DNA of 64,000 bases from Methylomicrobium lacus_A (lineage in GTDB: Bacteria > Pseudomonadota > Gammaproteobacteria > Methylococcales > Methylomonadaceae), in assembly GCF_041897535.1 (NCBI RefSeq), contig NZ_CP169217.1, forward strand, positions 124,001 through 188,000, read 5' to 3'. Both the position numbers and the translations under genes were made by a program. The notes under the pieces are model-generated. The model had not been told where the DNA came from. It was given only the letters and a program-made list of their open reading frames with translations, and did no database searches. Below are positions 8,679-17,355 of the stretch, piece by piece. Each line of letters begins with the position of its first letter. The first letter of the stretch is position 1.

Positions 8679-9665
8679 CTATGCTTCATCAGGGCTAATC
8701 CAGACGCTCCTAAAATATTTCTGGGGATGATCCTTATCTTCAATGTCCTTGCAAGGCGTGCCTTCAATTCTCTCGATCGAACCGTCATCGCTGAGAAGGT
8801 GTAGCCGATTATCCCGATGCGGATAAAATAAAACGCTTTCCGGACGAAAATGATCGGGCAACCCCGTGACTTCAATCCGCTCGGGGTTTTCCTTTTCTTG
8901 CCCCGACCATTGGTAGAGAGAAAATTGATCGCTGCCGTCATAAGCGCCTGCGATGAGGATAAATCGCTTTTTTTCCGCCCAATATTCAATGCTTCGGATC
9001 CCGAGGCCATTCAAGTCCAGTTCGATAGGCGCGCCAAAAATGGCATGGGCCTGTTTTTTCTCAAGCAATGCTTGCGGATTTGTTAGAGGCAAAAGCAAGG
9101 CTTTGCCGCCAGGAATGGGATTGCGGAAACCGATCAGCAGCTCATGATGGGGCGTTACGGCTAACCCTTCGATGTTTAACCCGCCTTTGGCTTTAGGCGG
9201 CAGTTTTTCCGCGGCTTCAAGTTGATAAGGCTTTAACCGCTCATCCTTCAGCAAGTCCTCAAACAGTTGAGTATAGGCATGCCCGACTTGTTTGAAGCGC
9301 TTCTCGCCATCGTCTGTCACTAGTTTATTGGCAAAAAATTGATGCCGTTCCGGCTTGGATTCACCGTCTTTATTTCTTCCATGCGAGGTGATCCAGTAGA
9401 GTATTTCGCCAAGTTGAACAGCGCCTTCGATATCGACTTCCCTCTTTTTAGGGTTATTGTCAAAGTAGTCGTTAATATCCTTCCCGGAAATTCCGGGAAT
9501 TGGCCCTCCCGACTCGTCGGAGCGATAGACTTTTAGGATATTGTCTTCGTCATTGGCCACAACAAAATGCCGTTCATCAAGGGCAATCGCCGCTGAGGCA
9601 TCGCAGATTCCCTGATGTATGAGTTCTTTATCAACACTGAATCTGATTCTTTTCATCTGCGCCAC
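8679..9665 (-). CDS. DUF3616 domain-containing protein
   Basis: The 328-residue protein has no signal peptide or membrane segment. It has beta-rich repeated motifs: ALDERHFVVANDEDNILKVY near the start, DIEGAVQLGEILYWITSHGR, and GLNIEGLAVTPHHELLIGFR. These are typical of DUF3616, which looks like a beta-propeller with calcium-type acidic loops. Reaction unknown. It is convergent with the M15 peptidase gene and sits 11 bp after the ornithine cyclodeaminase-like gene on the same strand, so those two may share a transcript. Confidence 0.75.
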   Translation of the reverse strand: MAQMKRIRFSVDKELIHQGICDASAAIALDERHFVVANDEDNILKVYRSDESGGPIPGISGKDINDYFDNNPKKREVDIEGAVQLGEILYWITSHGRNKDGESKPERHQFFANKLVTDDGEKRFKQVGHAYTQLFEDLLKDERLKPYQLEAAEKLPPKAKGGLNIEGLAVTPHHELLIGFRNPIPGGKALLLPLTNPQALLEKKQAHAIFGAPIELDLNGLGIRSIEYWAEKKRFILIAGAYDGSDQFSLYQWSGQEKENPERIEVTGLPDHFRPESVLFYPHRDNRLHLLSDDGSIERIEGTPCKDIEDKDHPQKYFRSVWISPDEA

Positions 9666-9676
9666 GACTCCTGATT

Positions 9677-10684
9677 TTAGGTTAACAGCCCGAACAAATC
9701 CTTCGGGTCGGCAGGCTCCGGCAACAGGTCCAGATCCTGGCCCAAGGCATGCTCCAAAGCCAGTTGATAGAGCAGGCGGAGCGCCGAATAATCTTCCAGC
9801 GCAAAGCCGACCGAATCGAATAGGGTGATTTCAGCACCGCTTTCCCTCCCCTGTTTACTCCCGGTCGTAAGTTCCCATAACTCGGCATGGATGCGGATGG
9901 CGCCGCATTGCTGCACTTCGCCTTCGATCAGCGATTGCGGCAGGTATTCGACAACGATCTTTGCAGCATCGAGCAGTTCCGGGGGCAGTTCGGTTTTGCC
10001 GGGGCAATCGCAGCCGATCGCGTTGATATGGGTTCCGGGCGCGATGTCCTGCAAATCGAATAATCGATGCCGGCCGTAGGCGGCGGTCGCGGTAATCACG
10101 ATATCGGCTTGCCGGACCGCTTCCTGAATCGTGTCGCAAGGAGTCAGCGTAAAATTACAGGTCTTTAGATTATGCGCGAATTTGATCATCGCCAGCGGGT
10201 CTTTGTCATAAAAGCGGATTTCCTTGAGCGGAAACAGGCGCTTGAAGCCCAGAACCTGAAATTCCGCCTGCGCGCCGGTGCCGATGATCGCGAGCGTTTC
10301 GGAGTTTTTACGGGCCAGGTATTTTGCCGCCAATGCGCAGGTTGCGGCGGTCCTGAATGCGGTCAGCAGGGTCATTTCGGCAAACAGCAGGGGATAGCCG
10401 GTCAGGGCATCGCTGAGCTGGCCGGTCGCGACGACGCTGAATTTGCCTTTGGCCGGATTGCCGGGATAGCCATTCACATATTTGAAGGCATAGTAGCGGT
10501 CGTCGGCGCAGGGCATCAGTTCGATCGCGCCATGGGAATAATACGTGGCATGGCGGGGAGATAAGCGAAAGTCTGGCCAGCGGGAAAAGTCGCGTTCGAG
10601 AGAAGTAATCAGCCGGCCAAAAAAGGCTTCGATGCCGATCGTGGCGATCAGCTTTTGCATGTCTCGAACCGTGACGACTTTCAT
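9677..10684 (-). CDS. Ornithine cyclodeaminase / mu-crystallin family protein
   Basis: At 335 residues it has the family length. Key features are EMTLLTAFRTAATCALAAKYL before the nucleotide-binding fold, the Rossmann motif IIGTGAQAEFQVLGF (about residue 133), and the INAIGCDCPGKTELP loop (about 222). Family members are NAD(P)-dependent and include ornithine cyclodeaminase (ornithine to proline), alanine dehydrogenase and ketimine reductases. The substrate cannot be told from sequence. It is likely read with the DUF3616 gene downstream. Confidence 0.85.
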   Translation of the reverse strand: MKVVTVRDMQKLIATIGIEAFFGRLITSLERDFSRWPDFRLSPRHATYYSHGAIELMPCADDRYYAFKYVNGYPGNPAKGKFSVVATGQLSDALTGYPLLFAEMTLLTAFRTAATCALAAKYLARKNSETLAIIGTGAQAEFQVLGFKRLFPLKEIRFYDKDPLAMIKFAHNLKTCNFTLTPCDTIQEAVRQADIVITATAAYGRHRLFDLQDIAPGTHINAIGCDCPGKTELPPELLDAAKIVVEYLPQSLIEGEVQQCGAIRIHAELWELTTGSKQGRESGAEITLFDSVGFALEDYSALRLLYQLALEHALGQDLDLLPEPADPKDLFGLLT

Positions 10685-10803
10685 GGGGAGGCCTTGACTA
10701 AATGTTGGCTCTGTTCTGGACAGGGACTGGCGAAGTCCATGTGTCTTGACCTTATGACAGGCTCTAGGCGAGCGGGTTCATATGCTAGTAGAAGGACGCT
10801 TTG

Positions 10804-10862
10804 CCTCACGCACCGCAGGCGCGGTGTGTGCGGCATCCCAACGCGACGCGCGGGGACGAGGG
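10804..10862. repeat. REP-like palindromic element
   Basis: Two imperfect hairpins lie in tandem. The first has arms CACGCACCGC (10807-10816) and GCGGTGTGTG (10821-10830) around AGGC. The second has a CGCG-ACG-CGCG core at 10842-10852 with flanking C and G runs. It lies between queC and the ornithine cyclodeaminase-like gene, where a repetitive extragenic element is expected. Confidence 0.55.
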
Positions 10863-10867
10863 TAGGG

Positions 10868-11539
10868 TTAGCGGTAGCGCGTAGGATCTGCGATGCCCGC
10901 GGCCGCAAAACCGTTTTTGCGCAGCCGACAGGCATCGCAGAGGCCGCAGGCGCGGCCGTCCGGGTCGGCGGCGTAGCAGGACACGGTCTGACTGTAATCG
11001 ACCCCCAAGGCCAGGCCGGTTTTGATGATGTCGGCCTTGCTCAGGGCAATCAGCGGCGTGTGGATCGTAAAATGATCGCCCTCGACGCCGGCCTTGGTCG
11101 CAAGGTCCGCCAGTTTTTGAAAGGCTGCGATGAACTCGGGCCGGCAATCCGGGTAGCCGGAATAATCGACCGCGTTCACGCCGATGAAAATGTCGCGGGC
11201 ATTCAGCACTTCCGCCCAACCCAGCGCAAACGCCAGAAAGATCGTGTTGCGCGCCGGCACATAGGTGGTCGGTATGCCGTCTTGCGGCGTCATCGGCACC
11301 GGAATGTGATCGTCGGTCAATGCGGAGCCGCCGATAGCGCCGAGTCCCAACGGGATGATCTTATGATCGGCGACCCGATAGCGTTCGGCGATGCGCCGCG
11401 CGGCGTTCAATTCCGCGTTATGCCGCTGTCCGTAGTCGAAGCTGAGCGCGTGGCAAAGATAGCCCCGACTTTGGGCCAGCGCCAATGCGGTAATCGAATC
11501 AAGCCCGCCCGAGAGCAGGATAATCGCTTTTTTTTGCAT
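10868..11539 (-). CDS. queC: 7-cyano-7-deazaguanine synthase
   Basis: QueC makes preQ0 from 7-carboxy-7-deazaguanine, ammonia and ATP in queuosine tRNA modification. The 223-residue protein has the PP-loop motif LLSGGLDSITAL at the N-terminus. The zinc-binding cysteines sit near the C-terminus (SCYAAD, CGLCDAC, about residues 190-210). It follows queE by 6 bp at the 3' end of the tol-pal block, an order seen in many gammaproteobacteria. Confidence 0.96.
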   Translation of the reverse strand: MQKKAIILLSGGLDSITALALAQSRGYLCHALSFDYGQRHNAELNAARRIAERYRVADHKIIPLGLGAIGGSALTDDHIPVPMTPQDGIPTTYVPARNTIFLAFALGWAEVLNARDIFIGVNAVDYSGYPDCRPEFIAAFQKLADLATKAGVEGDHFTIHTPLIALSKADIIKTGLALGVDYSQTVSCYAADPDGRACGLCDACRLRKNGFAAAGIADPTRYR

Positions 11540-11545
11540 GCGGGA

Positions 11546-12187
11546 TCATTTGCCGCGGGCATCGGCCCACAGCAGTTTGTGAAGTTGAACCTGAAAGCGG
11601 ACCGGCAGCCGGTCGGCGAGAATTTTATCGGCCAGGTCGGTAGGATCTTGCTGGCCCATCACCGGCGAGAACAGTATCTGGCAACGTTCCGGCAAGTGAT
11701 ATTCGTTCAGCGCGGCCTTCGACCAGGCGTAATCTTCTTCGTTGCCGATCACGAATTTGATCTGATCCTTGCGATCCAGGAAACCGATGTTTTGATAAAG
11801 ATTCCGGCCCAGTTCGCCGGAGCTTGGCGTTTTGAGGTCCATCACCTTGATCACGCGCGGATCGACCTTCGAAATGTCGAGCGCGCCGCTGGTTTCGAGC
11901 GAGACGGTGTAGCCTTTGTCGAGCAGGCGGGTCATCAATTCCAGACAGCCCGGCTGCGCCAAAGGCTCGCCGCCGGTGACGGTCACATAGGGCGTGCCGT
12001 AGGCGTCGACCTCGGCGAGGATCTCGTCGATCGCGATTTTTTTACCGCCGGTGAAGGCGTATTCGGTATCGCAATAAACGCAGCGCAGCGGACAGCCGGT
12101 CAGGCGAATAAAGACGGTCGGCAAGCCGACCGTGTTCGATTCGCCTTGCAGCGAATAGAAAATCTCGGTGATGCGAAGAGAACTCAC
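11546..12187 (-). CDS. queE: 7-carboxy-7-deazaguanine synthase
   Basis: This radical-SAM enzyme converts 6-carboxytetrahydropterin to 7-carboxy-7-deazaguanine, the step before QueC. It has 213 residues, EIFYSLQGES at the N-terminus, the CPLRCVYCDT motif whose three cysteines bind the 4Fe-4S cluster (CxxxCxxC including the preceding TGC), and VTGGEPLAQ for SAM. The start overlaps the end of cpoB by 4 bp, so it is translationally coupled to the tol-pal operon. Confidence 0.96.
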   Translation of the reverse strand: MSSLRITEIFYSLQGESNTVGLPTVFIRLTGCPLRCVYCDTEYAFTGGKKIAIDEILAEVDAYGTPYVTVTGGEPLAQPGCLELMTRLLDKGYTVSLETSGALDISKVDPRVIKVMDLKTPSSGELGRNLYQNIGFLDRKDQIKFVIGNEEDYAWSKAALNEYHLPERCQILFSPVMGQQDPTDLADKILADRLPVRFQVQLHKLLWADARGK

Positions 12188-13074
12188 TGGCCTTGGATCG
12201 ATTGCAGTTTCTTGGCCGCCAAACGCGCCGCGTTCGTGTTCGGATAATCGTTCGAAACCCGAGTCAGATACTCGCGGGCTTTCGCCTTGTTGTTCAGGTC
12301 GATTTCGAGATAACCGAGTTTCAACAACGCATCAGGCACCTTCGGGCTGCCGGCATAACTGTCCAGCACCTTGGTGAAGGCCGCGCGGGCAGAGCTGAAA
12401 TCCTGATTGACCCGATAGGCTTCGCCGAGCCAGTATTGCGCATTGCCGGACAGAGGGCCGGAAGGGTTGCGGCTCAAATAGGCCTTGAATTCCTCGATCG
12501 ACTGCGCCGTGCGGCCGTTTCTGAGGTCGTCGTAAGCCTGTTTGTATTCCTGATCTTCCGAAACCGCGGCGGCGGGCTCGCTCGGAGGCGGTGGAACGGC
12601 GGCCGCCGGGCTGCTGGCAGGCGCCGGCTCAGCCGCCTGACCTGCATCGGCAGGCGGTTCCGTGGCGCCCTGATTCGGCTCTGCCGGTTGCGCATCGCCC
12701 GAAGGCTGCAAGTTGTCCAGATCGGCAGGCGGCGCGGCATCGCCGGCTGGGGCTGCCTCCGGACTGCCGCCCGAAGCCTTGCTTTCGAGATTTTGCACGC
12801 GCTCGTCAAAATCCGAATACATCGTGCTCAGCCGTTTTTTCAGTTCGGCGTTTTGATAGGCCTGTTCCTCGACCTTGCCGGTCAGTTCGCGCACTTCGCT
12901 TTGCAGTTGGTCGATGCGGCTCATCAGCTCGTAAAGGGTCTTGCTGGATGCAGCCGCCTGCGGGATCGGAACCCCTGCCGGATTGCCGGGATCGTTGACC
13001 ACGGGAGCCAACGCCCAGGCGTTTACAGAGAGGCTGCCGACCAGCGCCGACAGCAGCAAGGGACGTATGTTCAT
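12184..13074 (-). CDS. cpoB: Cell division coordinator CpoB (tol-pal system protein YbgF)
   Basis: The 296-residue periplasmic protein has a signal peptide (about residues 1-22, ending VNAWA). A short coiled coil follows (about 45-95, SRIDQLQSEVRELTGKVEEQ), which trimerises in E. coli, then a long Pro/Ala-rich linker. A TPR domain lies at about 175-295 (YLSRNPSGPLSGNAQYWLGE). CpoB links peptidoglycan synthesis to Tol-driven outer-membrane constriction. It begins at the base next to the pal stop codon, and its end overlaps queE. Confidence 0.93.
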   Translation of the reverse strand: MNIRPLLLSALVGSLSVNAWALAPVVNDPGNPAGVPIPQAAASSKTLYELMSRIDQLQSEVRELTGKVEEQAYQNAELKKRLSTMYSDFDERVQNLESKASGGSPEAAPAGDAAPPADLDNLQPSGDAQPAEPNQGATEPPADAGQAAEPAPASSPAAAVPPPPSEPAAAVSEDQEYKQAYDDLRNGRTAQSIEEFKAYLSRNPSGPLSGNAQYWLGEAYRVNQDFSSARAAFTKVLDSYAGSPKVPDALLKLGYLEIDLNNKAKAREYLTRVSNDYPNTNAARLAAKKLQSIQGQ

Positions 13075-13650
13075 TTACTTATAAACCAGTTCGACGCGGC
13101 GGTTAAGTTCCCACGCAGACTCGTCGCTGCCGAAGGCGGCCGGTTTCTCTTCACCATAGCTGACGATGTCGAATTGGCCATCGGAGGCGCCTTGCGCCCG
13201 CATCAGGTTCGCGACCGATTTGGAGCGGTTTTCGCCCAATGCGATGTTGTATTCGCGCGAGCCGCGTTCGTCGGCATGGCCTTCCAGGGCAAGGCGTTGG
13301 CCGGGATGGCTCGCCAGATAACGGGCGTGCGCGGCGATGACCGGTTCAAAATCCGGTTGGATCTGGCTGCTGTCGAGCATGAAATAGATCGTTGATTTGG
13401 ACAGCGGGTTGTTCGGATCGGAAAACTCGGGCCCCAAGCGGCTATTGGGATAATTTCCAGCACCGCCCGCACCGAATTGCGAACCGCCGAGACCTGCGCC
13501 GTTATTCAGGCCGCCGGTCGATGCATCGTTGATGCCGCTGGCGCCCATTTGCGAGCCATCGGTCAAGGCCTGATCGGCTTCGTCATCGCTGCAAGCGGTC
13601 AAAAACATGGCGCTTATCGCCAAAGCTAAGAGTGTTTTGTTCAGTTTCAT
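13075..13650 (-). CDS. pal: Peptidoglycan-associated lipoprotein Pal
   Basis: The start at 13650 gives MKLNKTLLALAISAMFLTAC, a lipoprotein signal with lipobox LTAC. An upstream in-frame start at 13707 would spoil the signal peptide. The mature protein has a low-complexity Gly/Asn linker. The OmpA-like domain follows, with LEGHADERGSREYNIALGE and NRRVELVYK contacting peptidoglycan. At 191 residues it is of normal size. Pal anchors the outer membrane to the wall and binds TolB. It lies between tolB and cpoB, as usual. Confidence 0.96.
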   Translation of the reverse strand: MKLNKTLLALAISAMFLTACSDDEADQALTDGSQMGASGINDASTGGLNNGAGLGGSQFGAGGAGNYPNSRLGPEFSDPNNPLSKSTIYFMLDSSQIQPDFEPVIAAHARYLASHPGQRLALEGHADERGSREYNIALGENRSKSVANLMRAQGASDGQFDIVSYGEEKPAAFGSDESAWELNRRVELVYK

Positions 13651-13758
13651 CGTTAAGGTCCAGAAAAATAAGGTAATAATTCTACAAAAAAAAAGGGTTT
13701 GTGCCAATCGGGCAGGGCATTTATGTTAGCCCTGCCTCCGGATGGCCGGTCGAGGGTT

Positions 13759-15039
13759 TTAAGGCGCCCAGGACGGCTCGCGCACCGCGTTGCTGTCGAA
13801 GACCAGTTTTTGCTGCATCTTGCCGTCGAGCGAGACGGCCGCCAAGAAGCCGCCGCTGCCGCGTTGCGAGGCATACAAGATCATGTCGCCGTTCGGCGCG
13901 AAACTGGGCGATTCGTCGGTCGGGCCGCTGGTCAGGACGTTGATCGCTCCGCTGCCGACATCCATCACCGCGATCCGGTAGTCATTGCCGTTGCCGTGCA
14001 CCATCGCGATATTCTTGCCGTCCGGAGAGAAGCTGGCACGCGCATTGTAGCTGCCGGAGAAAGTAATCCGCTTTTCGCCGCCGCCCTGGCTCGAAACCCG
14101 ATACAGCTGCGGTTTGCCGCCCCGGTCCGAGGTGAACACGATGGTGCCGCCGTCGGGCGACCAGGTCGGTTCGGTATCGATCGCGGAACTGTTCGTGATC
14201 TTGCGCAGGGAATTGTTGACCAGACTCAGCACATAAATATCGGGGCTGCCGTCCTTCGACAGGGTCAGCGCGAGCTTGCTGCCGTCGGGAGACCAGGACG
14301 GCGCGCCGTTGATGCCGGGGAATTCGGCGACCTTGACCCGCTGGCCGGTCGCGAGCGTTTGCACATAGATCGCGGCGGTTTTTCTTTCGAACGACACATA
14401 GGCCATTCTGCGGCCGTCCGGCGACCAGGACGGCGACATCAAGGGTTCCGACGAGGTCGCGATCGTTTGCGGATTGAAGCCGTCCGCATCGGCGACCTGC
14501 AGGCGGTGCGTCGCCGAGGCGCCCTGGCCGCTGCTGGTGATGTAGGCGATACGGCCGCTGAATACGCCTTTTTTGCCGATCAGCTTTTCAAAGATCAGAT
14601 CGCTGATGTGATGCGCGGTGCGGCGCAGATCCTGCGCGGTCGACGCCATCCGGTAGCCGAGCAGCTGACTGCCGCTATTCACGTCGAACAACTGGAATTG
14701 CACATTGTACTGGCCGCCGGCCGGCACCGCCTGGCCGATCACGATGTAATTCTGGCCGACCGATTTCCATTCGCCGAACTGGATCGCCTCGGGAGAGGTC
14801 GGCCGGCTCGGCATGGATTGTTCGCTCATCGGTCTGAAATAGCCGCTGCCGCCCAAATCATGGCTGACGACGCTGCTGATGCTGACCGGACCGCCTTGCT
14901 GGGCGAACGGCACGATCGCAATCGGCAGAGCGCTCTCGATCCCTTCGGTGATCTCGATATCCATTTCCGCGCGCAGCAATGGCGCAAACAGACCTAATAG
15001 ACCGATGATGATGATTTTCTTTATTCTCTTCACGCGCAA
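13759..15039 (-). CDS. tolB: Tol-Pal system protein TolB
   Basis: The 426-residue periplasmic protein has a signal peptide (residues about 1-24, ending LLRA), an N-terminal alpha/beta domain and a six-bladed beta-propeller. The propeller blades show as repeats of SWSPDGRRMAYVSF, SWSPDGSKLALTL, TWSPDGGTIVFTSD and FSPDGKNIAMV. TolB binds Pal and TolA. It is separated from tolA by 190 bp that contain a palindromic repeat cluster, so the two may differ in expression. Confidence 0.96.
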   Translation of the reverse strand: MRVKRIKKIIIIGLLGLFAPLLRAEMDIEITEGIESALPIAIVPFAQQGGPVSISSVVSHDLGGSGYFRPMSEQSMPSRPTSPEAIQFGEWKSVGQNYIVIGQAVPAGGQYNVQFQLFDVNSGSQLLGYRMASTAQDLRRTAHHISDLIFEKLIGKKGVFSGRIAYITSSGQGASATHRLQVADADGFNPQTIATSSEPLMSPSWSPDGRRMAYVSFERKTAAIYVQTLATGQRVKVAEFPGINGAPSWSPDGSKLALTLSKDGSPDIYVLSLVNNSLRKITNSSAIDTEPTWSPDGGTIVFTSDRGGKPQLYRVSSQGGGEKRITFSGSYNARASFSPDGKNIAMVHGNGNDYRIAVMDVGSGAINVLTSGPTDESPSFAPNGDMILYASQRGSGGFLAAVSLDGKMQQKLVFDSNAVREPSWAP

Positions 15040-15066
15040 GACCTCTAAAAAACAACTTCTCTTATG

Positions 15067-15160
15067 GTTCCCACGCTCTGCGTGGGAACCGGGATAAGGA
15101 CGCTCTGCGTCCCGAACCGCAGAGCGGTTCGAATTGCGTTGCCACGCAGAGCGTGGGAAC
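15067..15160. repeat. Palindromic repeat cluster between tolA and tolB
   Basis: Four small hairpins lie in tandem. GTTCCCACGC and GCGTGGGAAC enclose TCT, GGACGC and GCGTCC enclose TCT, AACCGC and GCGGTT enclose AGA, and CCACGC and GCGTGG enclose AGA. The outer two are also inverted copies of each other, so the whole can fold as one long cruciform. This is a REP/BIME-type element. Confidence 0.85.
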
Positions 15161-15186
15161 GATCATTCGTTTTCATTGCACTAGAC

Positions 15187-15206
15187 AGGGTACGCGGCGC
15201 GTACCT
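15187..15206. repeat. Short palindrome of the GGTACGC family
   Basis: GGTACGC and GCGTACC enclose GGC. The same core recurs in the cluster at 21439-21514, so this is a second REP family, placed just after the tolA stop codon. Confidence 0.65.
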
Positions 15207-15229
15207 TGCCGGAGTTTTCCAGGCTATCA

Positions 15230-16906
15230 CTAAGCGCCGCGGTCCGGGTCGAAAGTAAACGTAAACGACCGGAAGGATTTCGCGAAAACGTCCTTATCCT
15301 GCGGCACCGGCAATGGCGATGCCTTATTGACCGCATTTTCGGCCGAACGGTCAAAAATTTCATCGCCGCTGGAGGCGATGACTTCCGCATCGATTACTGT
15401 GCCGTCGGACATCAGCCTGACCCGGATTCGGCATTTCAAGCCGGGTTGCATCGACATTGGGCGTATCCAGCTGCGGTTGACCTTCAGCCGAATCGCTTTG
15501 ATCGCAGCATTGACCGCATCCTGCGAGGCGGCGGCTTTGGCTTTCGCTTCCTGAGCCGCTTTTTCAGCGGCTGCGGCCTTGGCTTGCGCTTCGGCAGCCG
15601 CGCGTGCAGCTTCGGCCTTCGCTTTAGCCTCGGCTTCCGCCTTAGCCTTGGCGGCGGCGGCTCTTTCCGCCTCGGCCTTCGCTTTCGCTTCGGCTTCCGC
15701 CTTGGCCTTTGCGGCGGCTTCCGCCTTGGCTTTCGCATCGGCCTCCGCTTTCGCCTTGGCGGCTTTTTCGGCGGCTAATTTTTTGGCTTTCTCCGCCGCC
15801 ACCTTTTCCGCTTCGGCTTTTGCCTCGGCCTTCGCTTTCGCATCGGCTTCTGCTTTAGCTTTTGCGGCGGCTTCCGCCTTGGCGGCCTTTTCGGCCGCCA
15901 GTTTTTTGGCTTTTGCTTCGGCTTCGGCCTTCGCCTTGGCCGCTTTTTCCGCAGCCAGCTTGTTGGCTTTTTCCGTAGCGGCCTTCTCGGCCGCGGCTTC
16001 TTTTGCCTTTTCGGCTTTTTCCGCGGCGAGTTTTTGGGCTTTTTCTTCGGCGGCTTTTTCAGCGGCTAATTTTTTGGCTTTCTCGGCCGCCGCCTTTTCG
16101 GCCTCGGCCTTCGCCGCCGCGGCTTTCTCTTGCTCGGCTTTTTCCGCCGCGAGTCTTTTCGCTTTCAGGTCAGCCAGTTTCTCGGCTTCCGCCTTGGCTT
16201 TCGCGGCGGCGGCTTCGGCTTTTTCGGCGGCCAATTTTTGCGCTTTCTCGGCCGCGGCTTTTTCGGCTTCGGCCTTCGCTTTCTGTGCGGCTTCGGCCTT
16301 CTCTGCGGCGAGTTTTTTCGCCTTGGCGGCGGCTTCGGCTTTTTCGGCCGCGAGCTTTTGCGCCTTGGCTTCGGCCGCTTTTTCGGCATCGGCCTGGGCT
16401 TTGGCGGCGGCTTCCGCTTTTTCGGCGGCAAGCTTTTTGGCTTTCAGCGCCGCCTCTTCCGCTGCGGCTTTGGCTTTTTCCTCGGCCAATTTTTGCGCCT
16501 TGATCGCGGCCGCTTTTTCCTGAGCCTTCTTTTCTTCAACGGCTTTTTCCGCCGCCGCCTTTTCTGCCGCCGCCTTTTCCGCCGCCGCCTTTTCCGCCGC
16601 CGCCTTTTCCGCAGCGGCCTTGGCCTTCGCGGCTTGCGCCTGGGCTATCGCGGCTGCCTGTTTCTGCACGTCGCTGGCCGGCTCGACCGGCGGCTCCGGC
16701 GCAGGTTCGGATACCGGTTCGGCTTTTGCCTCGCTGGCAGGATGTTCGGCCGGTTGCTCGACTATCGTGGCCTGGATGATTTCGGGGGCAGGCGGCGCCG
16801 CATTGTCCGACTTTTTGAACAGCGTGCTGAGGATGAACAACAGCACGATCGAAAGATGCAACGTCAGGGCCAGTACGAACGGCCATGAATATTTTTTTCT
16901 GTCCAT
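15230..16906 (-). CDS. tolA: Tol-Pal system protein TolA
   Basis: The 558-residue inner-membrane protein has one N-terminal transmembrane helix (residues about 9-29, WPFVLALTLHLSIVLLFIL). A very long Ala/Lys/Glu helix follows, with five AAAEK units near residue 100 and many EKAAAEKAK variants. The C-terminal domain (about 460-558) has NRSWIRPMSMQPGLKCRIRV and a TonB-like fold that touches TolB and Pal. It is clearly longer than E. coli TolA (421 residues), all in the helical part. The DNA is internally repetitive, so the helix may vary in length between strains. Confidence 0.95.
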   Translation of the reverse strand: MDRKKYSWPFVLALTLHLSIVLLFILSTLFKKSDNAAPPAPEIIQATIVEQPAEHPASEAKAEPVSEPAPEPPVEPASDVQKQAAAIAQAQAAKAKAAAEKAAAEKAAAEKAAAEKAAAEKAVEEKKAQEKAAAIKAQKLAEEKAKAAAEEAALKAKKLAAEKAEAAAKAQADAEKAAEAKAQKLAAEKAEAAAKAKKLAAEKAEAAQKAKAEAEKAAAEKAQKLAAEKAEAAAAKAKAEAEKLADLKAKRLAAEKAEQEKAAAAKAEAEKAAAEKAKKLAAEKAAEEKAQKLAAEKAEKAKEAAAEKAATEKANKLAAEKAAKAKAEAEAKAKKLAAEKAAKAEAAAKAKAEADAKAKAEAKAEAEKVAAEKAKKLAAEKAAKAKAEADAKAKAEAAAKAKAEAEAKAKAEAERAAAAKAKAEAEAKAKAEAARAAAEAQAKAAAAEKAAQEAKAKAAASQDAVNAAIKAIRLKVNRSWIRPMSMQPGLKCRIRVRLMSDGTVIDAEVIASSGDEIFDRSAENAVNKASPLPVPQDKDVFAKSFRSFTFTFDPDRGA

Positions 16907-16911
16907 CCCGC

Positions 16912-17355
16912 TCAGTTTTCTTCAGGTCGGGTCAATAAGCCCACATTCGGCACGCCGGTATTCTTCAGGCCGGCCATCATCGTGACCACCGTGCCGTAAT
17001 CGACGTCTTTGTCGGCTTCGATCAGCACTTGTGTTTCGGGTTTTTCGGCCAATACCGCCGACACCTTGACGTCGACTTCTTCAGGCTCGATCGGCTCCTG
17101 GTCTTTTTCGCAGCAGGTGATGTAATACTTGTAGCTGTCGTCGGCTTCCTTTTTGATCGAAAGAATCAGCGGCGGATCGTTTTTGGGCTCGACGACCGCC
17201 GATTCGGCTTCCGGAAGGTCGACCTTGACGCCGGTCTGCAACAAAGGCGTCGTGATCATGAAAATGATCAGCAATACCAGGGTGACGTCGATATAGGGTA
17301 CGACGTTGATCTCGCCCATCGGCTTTCTGCGCCGGCCTTTTCGTTGTCTGCTCAT
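16912..17355 (-). CDS. tolR: Tol-Pal system protein TolR
   Basis: The 147-residue ExbD/TolR-family protein has one transmembrane helix near residues 18-38 (INVVPYIDVTLVLLIIFMI) carrying the essential aspartate of PYIDV. A periplasmic domain follows, ending in YGTVVTMMAGLKNTGVPNVGLLT. With TolQ it forms the proton channel that energises TolA. The start overlaps the tolQ stop by 4 bp. The periplasmic domain has a somewhat unusual acidic stretch with two adjacent cysteines (TCCEKDQEP). Confidence 0.95.
   Translation of the reverse strand: MSRQRKGRRRKPMGEINVVPYIDVTLVLLIIFMITTPLLQTGVKVDLPEAESAVVEPKNDPPLILSIKKEADDSYKYYITCCEKDQEPIEPEEVDVKVSAVLAEKPETQVLIEADKDVDYGTVVTMMAGLKNTGVPNVGLLTRPEEN

Noticed and set aside
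15067..15160. CRISPR-like array
   Set aside because: The repeats are adjacent palindromes without spacers of constant length; REP-type element instead.
15579..16888. Alanine- and phenylalanine-rich plus-strand frames opposite tolA
   Set aside because: They are the antisense of the A/K/E repeats of TolA and have repetitive composition only.
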